From: JAADHX01 sp964569385
GTDB taxonomy: Bacteria > Actinomycetota > Acidimicrobiia > Acidimicrobiales > Poriferisodalaceae
Direction: 5' to 3'
DNA: 19,312 nt
NCBI GenBank assembly: GCA_964569385.1
Contig: CAZMUM010000063.1
Location: 1 to 19,312 of the forward strand
Below, one piece after another: positions 1-7,916 of this stretch (position 1 is its first letter; the number at the start of each line of letters is the position of its first letter). Under the pieces are notes generated by a model that was not told the origin of the DNA, did not search any database, and saw only the letters and a program-made list of their open reading frames with translations. The position numbers and the translations under genes are program-made.

Positions 1-117
1 CCGCGACTCCTGGTGACCACCACCTTGGACGCTGTGACCACCACCTTGGACGCTGAATGGAGTAGTCGCCACGGGTTACCTGTCGGCCAATATCAATCCC
101 ACTTGATCAGCCTTTGA
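1..117 (+). CDS. 3' end of an unidentified upstream gene (partial)
   Basis: The frame starting at base 1 is open from the left edge to a TGA at 115-117 and encodes about 38 residues ending in WSSRHGLPVGQYQSHLISL. It contains the heptad VTTTLDA twice in a row, produced by a perfect 21-bp tandem repeat (13-54). The tail looks like ordinary coding sequence and lies just upstream of the polysaccharide operon on the same strand, so it is probably the last part of another gene of that cluster. No family can be named from so short a piece. The alternative is that this is non-coding leader and the open frame is chance. Confidence 0.4.
   Translation, partial: PRLLVTTTLDAVTTTLDAEWSSRHGLPVGQYQSHLISL
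13..54. repeat. 21-bp perfect tandem duplication, two copies
   Basis: Bases 13-33 and 34-54 are identical (each begins GTGACCACCACC and ends GGACGCT). The unit is a multiple of three, so it duplicates seven codons (VTTTLDA) in the putative upstream reading frame without breaking it. It is most simply a slippage duplication near the C-terminus of that protein. Confidence 0.9.
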
Positions 118-180
118 TAGGTGGGTTCGGCTTTGGTCAGTTTCGATTTACTGACGGGTTTCCTGGACGACGAGCCCACT

Positions 181-1284
181 GTGCGAATTGTTCATGTCTT
201 CAAAGACGCGCAGCCGCCGGTACCGGCGGGTATCACGCGCTACATCTCAGATCTTGCTGCTGCAAGTGTCGCGCGCGGCTGTGAGGTCGATGTCTTTGTC
301 GCTGGCGTGAAACACACCCGCATCGATGAGCGCCCCGATGGCGTGCGAATTCACCGATTCTCGGAATCGGCCCGGCTTCTGTCGATGCCGCTGTCGTTGC
401 GGCTGGTCCTGGCGGCCCAGTCAATACAGGCCGACATTCTTCACTTACATTTGCCGAACCCGATCGGCGAGCTTGGGGCCATCGCGAATCGTGGGAGCCA
501 CGGTCTGGTGCTGTCATTCCATGCCCAACTCGGAAAGCAGAGAATGCTTGGTCCACTCTATGGTCCCTTCCAGGAGCTGCTGATTCGCAGAGCAGACCGG
601 GTTTTGGCATCGAGCCAGATGCTCATGGCTGCTCCAGAACTAGCCGATGCTGGCGATCGCTTGAGGTTTGCGCCTTATGGCGTCTCACCACGAATGGTCT
701 TGCCAGACGCCTCGATCGAACGCTCGAACAGTCCGACGATGAGAGTGCTTTTTGTTGGCCGTCTCGTGTACTACAAGGGAATCGAGATCCTTCTTGAGGC
801 GATCTCAGGGATGGCCGACGTGCGGCTGACCGTATTGGGCGATGGGGACCTTCGCCCCGCTCTAGTCGAGCGCCTTTCGAGCGATTCCCGGCTGGCCAAG
901 AAAGTCACGATGCGTCACGATGCCGACGACGATGAGGTTCTGCGAGCCCACCTCGATCACGACGTTGTGGTGCTTCCTTCGGTGTCGAGAGCCGAAGCGT
1001 TTGGATTATCGATGGCCGAAGCCATGGCCAACGGCCTTCCGGCCATCAGCACGGCGTTGGGTACCGGCACCGATTGGGTGAATCTTCAGAATCGAACGGG
1101 CCTGGTGGTTCCCCCTGGCGATGCAATAGCTCTTCGGGCCGCAATCGAGCAGTTGCGAGCCCCAACTCTTCGAGCCCGGCTGGCTAGCGGTGCTCTCATT
1201 CGAGCCAGAAGCGAGTTCTGCTTCGAGACTCACGCCGACAAGGTGCATGGGTGGTACGAAGAAGCTGTTGCTAATGCAGCCTGA
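181..1284 (+). CDS. GT4-family glycosyltransferase
   Basis: This is a cytoplasmic GT-B glycosyltransferase that probably adds one sugar from a nucleotide donor to the lipid-linked repeat unit. The N-terminus VRIVHVFKDAQPPVPAGITR is the acceptor-domain start typical of the family. The C-terminal half carries VLFVGRLVYYKGIEILLEA and the EX7E-type donor-site motif EAFGLSMAEAMA, followed by GTGTDWVNLQNRTGLVVPPGD. I chose the GTG at 181 (367 aa) because the family homology begins exactly there. An in-frame GTG at 121 would add 20 residues that look unrelated to the family. Its stop overlaps the next gene by 11 bp, so the two are likely co-translated. The sugar specificity cannot be read from sequence. 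Confidence 0.88.
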   Translation: MRIVHVFKDAQPPVPAGITRYISDLAAASVARGCEVDVFVAGVKHTRIDERPDGVRIHRFSESARLLSMPLSLRLVLAAQSIQADILHLHLPNPIGELGAIANRGSHGLVLSFHAQLGKQRMLGPLYGPFQELLIRRADRVLASSQMLMAAPELADAGDRLRFAPYGVSPRMVLPDASIERSNSPTMRVLFVGRLVYYKGIEILLEAISGMADVRLTVLGDGDLRPALVERLSSDSRLAKKVTMRHDADDDEVLRAHLDHDVVVLPSVSRAEAFGLSMAEAMANGLPAISTALGTGTDWVNLQNRTGLVVPPGDAIALRAAIEQLRAPTLRARLASGALIRARSEFCFETHADKVHGWYEEAVANAA

Positions 1285-2170
1285 TTCGAACTATCGATCT
1301 CAGCAACGACGCCTCGTCATCGGTGCCTCGGGCTACGTAGGCCGCGAGATCATGGCCTCATCGTTCCATGCCGGGATTCACGCCGTGGGGGCAGTGCGAA
1401 CGGACTCACCGACGTCGCCAGATCACGTTCTGCTGGCATCGGCCTCCGACCTCGATGACCTTCTGGCGATTCAGCATTTCGATCAGATCGTGACCCTTCC
1501 GCAGCTCTCGCTGGCTGACATCGATTGGATACTCGACCGGATCGACGGGGACAGATGGCTCGTGTTCTCGTCGGCGCAACTTGGCTCGAGCATTGACGCA
1601 CCCGATTCGGAGATTTCCAAGGTGCGGGAGCGTCTTGGCGTCGAACGAGGAGCTGTTGTTCTGCGGCCGACGATGATCTATGGCCGCGGTGGCGACGGCA
1701 ACATCTCTCGAACGATTCGTCAGCTTCACCGGACCAGAGTTCCAATTCAGGTCGGTGATGGAACTCAGCTCGTTCAACCCATACATGTCGACGACGTTGT
1801 TGCATTCGTCGATGCACATCTCCAGACAACTTGCGCCGGACTACTCGACTCGATGTCGAGCAGTGGCTACACGGGAGGGGTTTTCCCGCTCGGCGGACCC
1901 GAGGCTGTGCCCACAGGCGAGCTCATGGTGATGTTGTCTGAGCTGCTTGGTTTGCGGGCGCCGCCGTTGACGGTTCGGTCTTCGTGGCTTGATCGGGCTG
2001 CATCGGTCGCGCCGATGTTCCGACTGCGCAGCGACCAGATTCGGCGCTTGCTCGAGGACAAAACGATTGACGACGACGCCACCCGTACAGCCTTCGGATG
2101 GGAGCCCGCAGCCTTGGCCCACAGGCTTGAGCAGGCAGTGGCTGAGACCCTCGGAATCTTGGTTTCGTGA
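1274..2170 (+). CDS. Atypical NAD-dependent epimerase/dehydratase-like SDR
   Basis: This is a 298-aa Rossmann protein of the extended/atypical short-chain dehydrogenase group, probably acting on a nucleotide sugar or as an accessory reductase in the polysaccharide pathway. The nucleotide-binding loop VIGASGYVGREI (GxxGxxG) is near residue 16. RPTMIYGRGGDGN and QPIHVDDVVAFVDAH are the usual middle and C-terminal SDR landmarks. Odd: where the catalytic YxxxK is expected, just before the RPTMIYG strand, the sequence reads SEISK, with serine in place of tyrosine. The ATG at 1274 is preferred: it overlaps the previous stop, follows a purine-rich GAAGAAG, and precedes the Rossmann strand closely. 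The frame is open further upstream, but that part is inside the previous gene. Its stop overlaps the next start (GTGA). Confidence 0.8.
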   Translation: MQPDSNYRSQQRRLVIGASGYVGREIMASSFHAGIHAVGAVRTDSPTSPDHVLLASASDLDDLLAIQHFDQIVTLPQLSLADIDWILDRIDGDRWLVFSSAQLGSSIDAPDSEISKVRERLGVERGAVVLRPTMIYGRGGDGNISRTIRQLHRTRVPIQVGDGTQLVQPIHVDDVVAFVDAHLQTTCAGLLDSMSSSGYTGGVFPLGGPEAVPTGELMVMLSELLGLRAPPLTVRSSWLDRAASVAPMFRLRSDQIRRLLEDKTIDDDATRTAFGWEPAALAHRLEQAVAETLGILVS

Positions 2171-3462
2171 AGTCCAGTGAGCCCTCGATCACTTCTCGGC
2201 ACTCAGTCGAGAACAGTCGAATCTTGACCGTATTGCTAGACTTCCCGCTACCGGCCACCACCGGTCTGCACCTGCGGATGGTTGCAAACCTAAAGGCGCT
2301 GACGGCTCTTGGTCTGGAGAGCCACGTGTTGTGGTTCTCGACACCCCGACGACGCTGCGGTGACGTCGATCTTGACGAAATCGGACAGCTGACTTCAGGC
2401 GTCCGCCACGGAGGTCAGCGAGTCGAACAGCACGAGTTGTCCCCCTTTCGGCGATTGTCATCGAAGGTGCGGTTCGTCTCCATGGGGCTCAGCGGCTGGC
2501 CGCGAACTAACTACCCATACTCGATTCGGTACGACGCGATAGGCGGCGCGGAGGTACTGCGGGCCGAGGCGAAACGTCTAAAGCCTGACGCCGTGATTCT
2601 TCCATCTCAGCTGATGCATTGGTGCGAAGTCCTGGACCCGTCGGTAACCGTCGTGGTTGATGCAGCTGACGTCTTGACGGATGTAAGTGCGCGCCTCGCC
2701 TCGACAGCCCACACGGGCAAGCTGCGCCGACTGGGGCTGTGGGCGAACCATCTTGGTTGTCGAGCCCAAGAACGGCGCTACTTCGAGAGGGCCGACGAAG
2801 TTTGGCTAACAACCGCCGCTGAAGCGGATCGTTGTCGTGCGCTGGCGCCTTCGGCAATCGCTGTTGTTGTGCCGAACGCCGTACCTGCCGCTCGATCGGC
2901 GAGCGTCGAACGCTGCCAGCAAGATCCAATCAATCAGTCCTTTGGAATGATCGCGACCTGGTCGTATCTTCCGAACCTCAACGCTGCCAGGTACCTCATC
3001 GACCAAGTGCTTCCCCTGGTTGTAGCCAGATGCCCTGAAGCCCAGATAGTTCTTGCCGGTTCGGGCCTGCCAGCCGAACTCGAACGTCGTTGCCAACAGC
3101 ATGACTCGATTAGGTACATGGGCGAGGTCGACCACGTGTCCGAGTTCTACAGAGCATGTGCGGTGGCTGCGATTCCGATCATGGTTCGAGGTGGGGTTCC
3201 ACTCAAGCTGGCCGAGGCCATGGCCTACGCGAGGCCAGTGGTTGCCAGCCCCCAACTGGTGCAGGGTCTCAGCCTGGTCGGCGGCGTCGACTTACTCATC
3301 GGCGCGGAGCCAGACGGCATGGCCGGCGCGATCGTGCGGCTGTTCGAGGATGAAGAGGCCTATGAATCGATTGTCGCCGGAGGGCTCAAGGCGCACGAAC
3401 GCCATTTCTCGCTCGATCGTGTTGCTAACGCGGTGCGGAACGAGAGTCGGCTCGGCCGATGA
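2167..3462 (+). CDS. Glycosyltransferase (GT4-like, Glyco_trans_1_4 type)
   Basis: This 431-aa GT-B protein starts at a GTG that overlaps the previous stop (GTGA). The N-terminal domain begins ILTVLLDFPLPATTGLHLRM, a donor/acceptor-domain opening with the 'P..G...R' pattern common in GT4 enzymes. Residues around 265-285 read MIATWSYLPNLNAARYLIDQ, followed by IVLAGSG and IRYMGEVDHVSEFYRACAVA. The donor-site segment is VRGGVPLKLAEAMAYARPVV. This resembles the glycosyltransferases found in exosortase-associated and other polysaccharide clusters. Its role is presumably transfer of one sugar during repeat-unit assembly on the cytoplasmic face. It overlaps the next gene at ATGA. Confidence 0.85.
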   Translation: MKSSEPSITSRHSVENSRILTVLLDFPLPATTGLHLRMVANLKALTALGLESHVLWFSTPRRRCGDVDLDEIGQLTSGVRHGGQRVEQHELSPFRRLSSKVRFVSMGLSGWPRTNYPYSIRYDAIGGAEVLRAEAKRLKPDAVILPSQLMHWCEVLDPSVTVVVDAADVLTDVSARLASTAHTGKLRRLGLWANHLGCRAQERRYFERADEVWLTTAAEADRCRALAPSAIAVVVPNAVPAARSASVERCQQDPINQSFGMIATWSYLPNLNAARYLIDQVLPLVVARCPEAQIVLAGSGLPAELERRCQQHDSIRYMGEVDHVSEFYRACAVAAIPIMVRGGVPLKLAEAMAYARPVVASPQLVQGLSLVGGVDLLIGAEPDGMAGAIVRLFEDEEAYESIVAGGLKAHERHFSLDRVANAVRNESRLGR

Positions 3463-4655
3463 GTTCTGCATTGCGGGTTGGTGTGGACGTTCGCTGTCTT
3501 GCATCGGGCCAGTTGCGGGGATTTGGTCGCTACGCGGCCGAGTTGTTGTGGGGGCTTGAATCACAAGTCGGTATCGAGCTTGTGGCCTATGCCGATGCGC
3601 CCATGGAGTTATGGCCTGGTAGCCCTGAGCTTACGATTCATACGCCTCGGTCCGGACGCGAGTGGCATCGCGAACAGGTCGGTTTGCCGCGGTTGCTGCG
3701 CGAGCTCGAGGTCGACGTGACCCTTGCCCCCGCGAACAGAGGGCTGCCCCTGCTTGGGCCACCATCGGTGCTAACGCTGCATGACGCTGTGGAATGGGAC
3801 CGCGCCATGGTCGAGCGCCCATCGGGCAAGAGTCGCGTGCGCTTCGCGTATTCCAACTTTGCATCCTTGACGGCTGCGGCTCGGATTATCACCGTTTCGA
3901 ACCATGCTGGGGCCGAGCTACAGCGTGCGCTCGGTGTTGATCGTGATCGAATCCGAGTCGTTGGTGAAGCCCCAGCGCGGGCGTTCACGGTGCTTCCCGA
4001 TGTTGGTCTCCGCCGGCGAGTGCGCGAACAACTAAGCCTGGCCGGGCCGTATCTGCTTTATGTCGGCGGCTTGGACAAAAAGAAGTCGGTTGACACCCTC
4101 GTTGCAGCTTGGGCCAGGCTCGATCCGCTGGTTACCCCGATCCTCGTGTTGGCGTGCGGTCAGACGGATGTGAATCGTATAGAAAGGGCCAGACTCGAGG
4201 ATCTGGTGCGACACGCCGGAGGAGAGCCGAACCGCTTGGTCTGGCTCGATTACGTGCCCGACGAACTTCTTGGCGCTCTGTACTCCGAGGCTGAAGCATT
4301 CGTGTTCCCAGCCGTGGCCGAGGGTTTTGGGCTACCACCGGTCGAAGCCATGGCTTCTGGAACGGCAACCATCGTCGCCGATTCGGCGGGCTTGCCAGAG
4401 GCGACACGCCGGGCCGCCCTCTTGTTTGAGCCCTATGACGTAGCTGGGCTTGCCACTGTCATTCATCGGTTGATCGGCGCCGTCGAGTGGCGCCGCGAGG
4501 TGGCCGACCATGGCCGCCAAGCGGTACTGAAGCGTTCGTGGTCAGACGTCGCCTACGACACCACAAAAGTGCTGCGCGAGGCCGTCGCTATCTCGACGTC
4601 GACGCGCTGGGCCGTTGGTGCAGGGGTTGCGGTCAGAGCACCAAGGTGGCTTTAG
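3459..4655 (+). CDS. GT4-family glycosyltransferase
   Basis: This is a 398-aa glycosyltransferase whose ATG overlaps the preceding stop (ATGA). The start RVGVDVRCLASGQLRGFGRY is the classic N-terminus of mannosyl/rhamnosyl-type GT4 enzymes. LTLHDAVEWD and ITVSNHAGAELQRAL are typical of the acceptor domain, YVGGLDKKKSVDTLVAAWARL opens the donor domain, and FVFPAVAEGFGLPPVEAMA contains the EX7E-type motif. LPEATRRAALLFEPYDVAGL completes the domain. It is the third glycosyltransferase of the operon, consistent with a repeat unit of several sugars. The donor sugar is not predictable here. Confidence 0.9.
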   Translation: MSSALRVGVDVRCLASGQLRGFGRYAAELLWGLESQVGIELVAYADAPMELWPGSPELTIHTPRSGREWHREQVGLPRLLRELEVDVTLAPANRGLPLLGPPSVLTLHDAVEWDRAMVERPSGKSRVRFAYSNFASLTAAARIITVSNHAGAELQRALGVDRDRIRVVGEAPARAFTVLPDVGLRRRVREQLSLAGPYLLYVGGLDKKKSVDTLVAAWARLDPLVTPILVLACGQTDVNRIERARLEDLVRHAGGEPNRLVWLDYVPDELLGALYSEAEAFVFPAVAEGFGLPPVEAMASGTATIVADSAGLPEATRRAALLFEPYDVAGLATVIHRLIGAVEWRREVADHGRQAVLKRSWSDVAYDTTKVLREAVAISTSTRWAVGAGVAVRAPRWL

Positions 4656-4658
4656 CCA

Positions 4659-6128
4659 ATGACTGCTGAGATATTCCACCGGTCGGCCCGAGGTGATCAG
4701 GCCGCGTGGGCGCCGCAGAATCCTCGGTTCGTGCTTCTAGGCCTAGCTGCCGTGGTCGGGTTAGCGGTCAACGAATTCCTTGGCTCGAGTTCGTCGGACC
4801 TTCCAGTGGTCACACTCATATGTCTGCCGATTCAGGTATTCACAGTTGTGCAGTTGCGACGCAACGTCGTGAAGCGTTCAATGGCGCTGTCGGTCGGTTT
4901 CGGCATGGCCTGGCTCGTGTATTTCACGCTGCGGCTGATCCTCACCCAACTTGATCGAAACAACGTGAACGAGCAGTCCGTGGTTCTTGCTGCTGGTGAC
5001 GATGCATTCGTTTGGGCCTGGATTGTCACCACGATCGGGCTCGTCGCGTTTGCGGCTGGAGTAACGATTGCCGGTGCTGGAAAGCCGTCAGCGAAGTTCC
5101 TTCCCGATCTGAATATCGACACGCTGTTCTGGTTCGGCACGGTCGGCCTGGGCGGTCGAGCCGTCATGGTGTTTGGCGGAATCAACTCAGGGTTCATCGA
5201 GAACATCGTGAGCCTTTACCTCCTGGCGTTCGCAGCTCTGGGGTTCCACTCCGTGAGCCTCCCTGCCGTCCGCCGACGGCTGTATGTCCTTGTCGCGTTC
5301 GCTTCAATGCTGGGCGTTCTAACGTCGTTCAAAGAAGCAGCCATCGTGCCAATCGCAGCGCTAGCTCTCGGAATCGCTGCGGCTGGTCTGAGGGTGGCAG
5401 GAACCAGAAAGGTGATGCTCGTTGCTGCTGGGCTTTTGGTCTTCCTCACCATTCAGGGAAGTCGGATCGCGTTCGACGAGGGTGACGAAATCTCGATCAT
5501 CGAGGCGCCGCTCGTTGGCTTCACGACGTATGATTTCGAGGCTGGCGTGACTGCAGAACCCGATCGGTCGTTTCTCGAAGTCAACCTCCAGATTGCTAAG
5601 GGAATGTCGCGCCGGTTCGGTGGTGTTAGCTCGATCGTCATCTTGCACGAGAAGGTGCCTGCCGAGACGCCCTTCCTTGGCGGCGACTCGCTCTGGCAGC
5701 CGGCACTATCGGCGGTGCCTGTGGTGTCTGGCTACTTCGACCTCGACTTTGCGATCCTGTCGCTTGGCCGCTACTTCACCCAGACCTTCGTCGCGCCTGA
5801 CCAGCCCGACAACCCCTCCTCGCAGGCCATTACGATGCTTGGCGACTTCTATCTCAACTTCGGGGAGGCAGGGATACTCGTCGGGTTCCTGCTGTGGGGA
5901 ATCATGGTTGGGAAGCTGGATCGGTTGTTCGTCCCAACCTCGGCAACACGCGTCGGCGCCGTTGCCTATCTTGGTCATGTTCTCATCGGCATCGAACGAA
6001 ACGTGGCCTTCCTTGGCGTCAATACGGCGATTCGGGTCACGGTTCTGTTGCTCGTTCTGCGCGGCGTGGCACGGTGGGGAACCTATGAGCCTCTGACCGC
6101 ACAAAGGACGGCTCCGGCGCGTCACTAG
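4659..6128 (+). CDS. Polytopic membrane protein, probable Wzy-like polysaccharide polymerase
   Basis: This 489-aa protein starts 3 bp after the previous stop. I count roughly 11-12 hydrophobic segments, for example FVLLGLAAVVGLAVNEFLG, LICLPIQVFTVVQL, AWIVTTIGLVAFAAGVTIAG, VPIAALALGIAAAGLRVAG and GILVGFLLWGIMVG. Between the ninth and tenth lies a large polar loop of about 120 residues, rich in acidic and aromatic residues. A long periplasmic loop flanked by many helices, between glycosyltransferases and a Wzz/flippase pair, is the usual appearance of a Wzy polymerase or O-antigen ligase. These are very divergent proteins, so the call rests on topology and context, not on a conserved motif. 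Confidence 0.72.
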   Translation: MTAEIFHRSARGDQAAWAPQNPRFVLLGLAAVVGLAVNEFLGSSSSDLPVVTLICLPIQVFTVVQLRRNVVKRSMALSVGFGMAWLVYFTLRLILTQLDRNNVNEQSVVLAAGDDAFVWAWIVTTIGLVAFAAGVTIAGAGKPSAKFLPDLNIDTLFWFGTVGLGGRAVMVFGGINSGFIENIVSLYLLAFAALGFHSVSLPAVRRRLYVLVAFASMLGVLTSFKEAAIVPIAALALGIAAAGLRVAGTRKVMLVAAGLLVFLTIQGSRIAFDEGDEISIIEAPLVGFTTYDFEAGVTAEPDRSFLEVNLQIAKGMSRRFGGVSSIVILHEKVPAETPFLGGDSLWQPALSAVPVVSGYFDLDFAILSLGRYFTQTFVAPDQPDNPSSQAITMLGDFYLNFGEAGILVGFLLWGIMVGKLDRLFVPTSATRVGAVAYLGHVLIGIERNVAFLGVNTAIRVTVLLLVLRGVARWGTYEPLTAQRTAPARH

Positions 6129-6179
6129 AGGTGGCTGTCTGGACTTGAACAGCGTGTCTAATGGTCGACTTAAACCCTC

Positions 6180-7916
6180 GTGAGCACTCGGCCCCTAGGT
6201 CATTCCAACGACGATCGGTACGACCTAGGAATCCTGGCCGTTTTGCGAGTTGTGGCGCAGCGTTGGTGGGTGATTGTGATTGTCGTGGCCTTGTCGTTTG
6301 GCATGACGGTTCGTCGGGTGAACGCGACATCGGAAATGTATGCGGCGTCGGCCCAGGTCGTCATTACTGAGGCGTCAGCCGATGTAGTTCTTGGTATTGC
6401 TGGCTATGAAGCAGTCGACCCGGTCCGCACTATCGACACGCAGATCATTACTGCGCAAACGGCCGCAGTTTGGCAGGGCGTCTGGGATCGGCTCGGTCCT
6501 GCCAAGAGCGAACAGATCTCCAAACTTGTCGTTACCAAGGAAGGGGTCGCCGATGTCATCAAGATCACGGTCGAGAGTGTGAATCCTTACGTGGCAGAGC
6601 AGGCGGCTTCTGCTTTCGCGGCGTCATATGTCGAGTTCCGCAAGCTTCAGATCAGCGAGTACTACACCCTGATCGCTGACACCTTGGCGTCACGGGCAGC
6701 GTTGTACAACGATCAAGCACGCCAACTCGATGTTCGCATTGCCGAGCTAGCCGACCGCGAACTCGACGAGCAGTTTTATCGACTCCTAGCCTCAGCCGCT
6801 TCGCCGAACTCGGCCCTTGAGGCCGACGTGGTTCTGGCTGGCGAGTCGGCCGATCCCGAACTAGCTCAGCTACTCGCCGAGCGCGAGTCGGTACTTGGGC
6901 TCCAGTCGCAGCTTCAGACAAGGGCTGACGAGGTCGGCTACGAAGCGAGCATTCTCAACGCTGGGCCGTCGATACTTGGCGAAACGTCGCGCGCTGCTGG
7001 CCCGCTCGGAACAACTCCGCTTCGGCAGATGATTGTGGCCGCGATCACCGGCTTTTCGGCCGGGTTGGCGCTCGCGTTCGCTGTCGACTACCTAGACGAT
7101 CGATTGCGTCGGCGAGATGTGATCGAAAGAGAACTCGTCGGTATTCCGGTCCTGGGTGCTACTCCAGTGGATCGCTTCGTTCGTTCGCGCCGCGCCGCTG
7201 TGGCAACTTTGTACAAGCCAGTGTCGGCGACCGCGGATGCCTTTCGATCAATCAGGTCGGCCTTGCTCGCGCTCAGTTTCACCACACCCGTGCAGACTCT
7301 GCTCGTCACAAGCCCTGACCGCAACGAGGGAAAAACTACGGTCGCCGCCGAGCTAGCTGCTGTTGTGGCACGAGGCGGGCGTAATGTCGTGTTGATAGAT
7401 GCCAACCTGCGCCGGCCGCGCGTGCACAGGCGATTCGACATTGGCCAGGAACCGGGCCTGTCGTCGGTGCTGGCCGGCACCCAGGCCCTCTCAGCGTGTC
7501 TTGTCGAACTTCCGTTGCGCGGGAGTGCCGGAAGGCTTCGTGTTCTGCCATCGGGGCCATTGACCGATGGCATTACTCAGGTACTCGATGGGTCGCGGTT
7601 GGTCGAAGTGCTCAGAGCAGTCCAGGCCGATGCCGACCTGGTTGTAATCGACGCTCCGCACCTCAACTCCATCTCGGACGCGCAGGTCATTTCCGGCATT
7701 GTTGATGGTGTCGTGCTCGTGGTCCGACGGGGCGTAACCAAACGTAGACGTCTGGGCATGGCGCTCGATGTACTCGACAAGAGCCGGGTCCCAGTCATAT
7801 GGACCGTGCTCAGTGGATTCGGTGGTCGCGACCTTGGGGCAGCCCGCTTAGCGTCGCGCCGTATCGCGAAGGCGCCTCTTCGAGTACCGAGAACTCGCGC
7901 CGATGTCGATAGCTGA
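6180..7916 (+). CDS. Wzz/BY-kinase-like chain-length determinant with P-loop ATPase domain
   Basis: This 578-aa inner-membrane protein regulates polysaccharide chain length and export. A Wzz-type N-terminal part has TM1 at about residues 28-44 (RWWVIVIVVALSFGM), a long extracytoplasmic helical region, and TM2 at about 293-313 (MIVAAITGFSAGLALAFAVD). The cytoplasmic half is a MinD-like ATPase with Walker A (SPDRNEGKTT, about 378-387), Walker A' (LIDANLRRP, about 405) and Walker B (LVVIDAP, about 487-493), as in bacterial tyrosine kinases fused to Wzz. Odd: the C-terminus (KAPLRVPRTRADVDS) lacks the tyrosine cluster that BY-kinases autophosphorylate. The GTG start at 6180 follows a 51-bp gap after the polymerase gene, the largest in the operon after its first genes. 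The stop overlaps the next gene by 14 bp. Confidence 0.85.
   Translation: MSTRPLGHSNDDRYDLGILAVLRVVAQRWWVIVIVVALSFGMTVRRVNATSEMYAASAQVVITEASADVVLGIAGYEAVDPVRTIDTQIITAQTAAVWQGVWDRLGPAKSEQISKLVVTKEGVADVIKITVESVNPYVAEQAASAFAASYVEFRKLQISEYYTLIADTLASRAALYNDQARQLDVRIAELADRELDEQFYRLLASAASPNSALEADVVLAGESADPELAQLLAERESVLGLQSQLQTRADEVGYEASILNAGPSILGETSRAAGPLGTTPLRQMIVAAITGFSAGLALAFAVDYLDDRLRRRDVIERELVGIPVLGATPVDRFVRSRRAAVATLYKPVSATADAFRSIRSALLALSFTTPVQTLLVTSPDRNEGKTTVAAELAAVVARGGRNVVLIDANLRRPRVHRRFDIGQEPGLSSVLAGTQALSACLVELPLRGSAGRLRVLPSGPLTDGITQVLDGSRLVEVLRAVQADADLVVIDAPHLNSISDAQVISGIVDGVVLVVRRGVTKRRRLGMALDVLDKSRVPVIWTVLSGFGGRDLGAARLASRRIAKAPLRVPRTRADVDS

Noticed and set aside
121..180. Upstream GTG start of the first glycosyltransferase
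   Set aside because: The extra 20 residues do not resemble the family N-terminus, which begins precisely at the GTG at 181.
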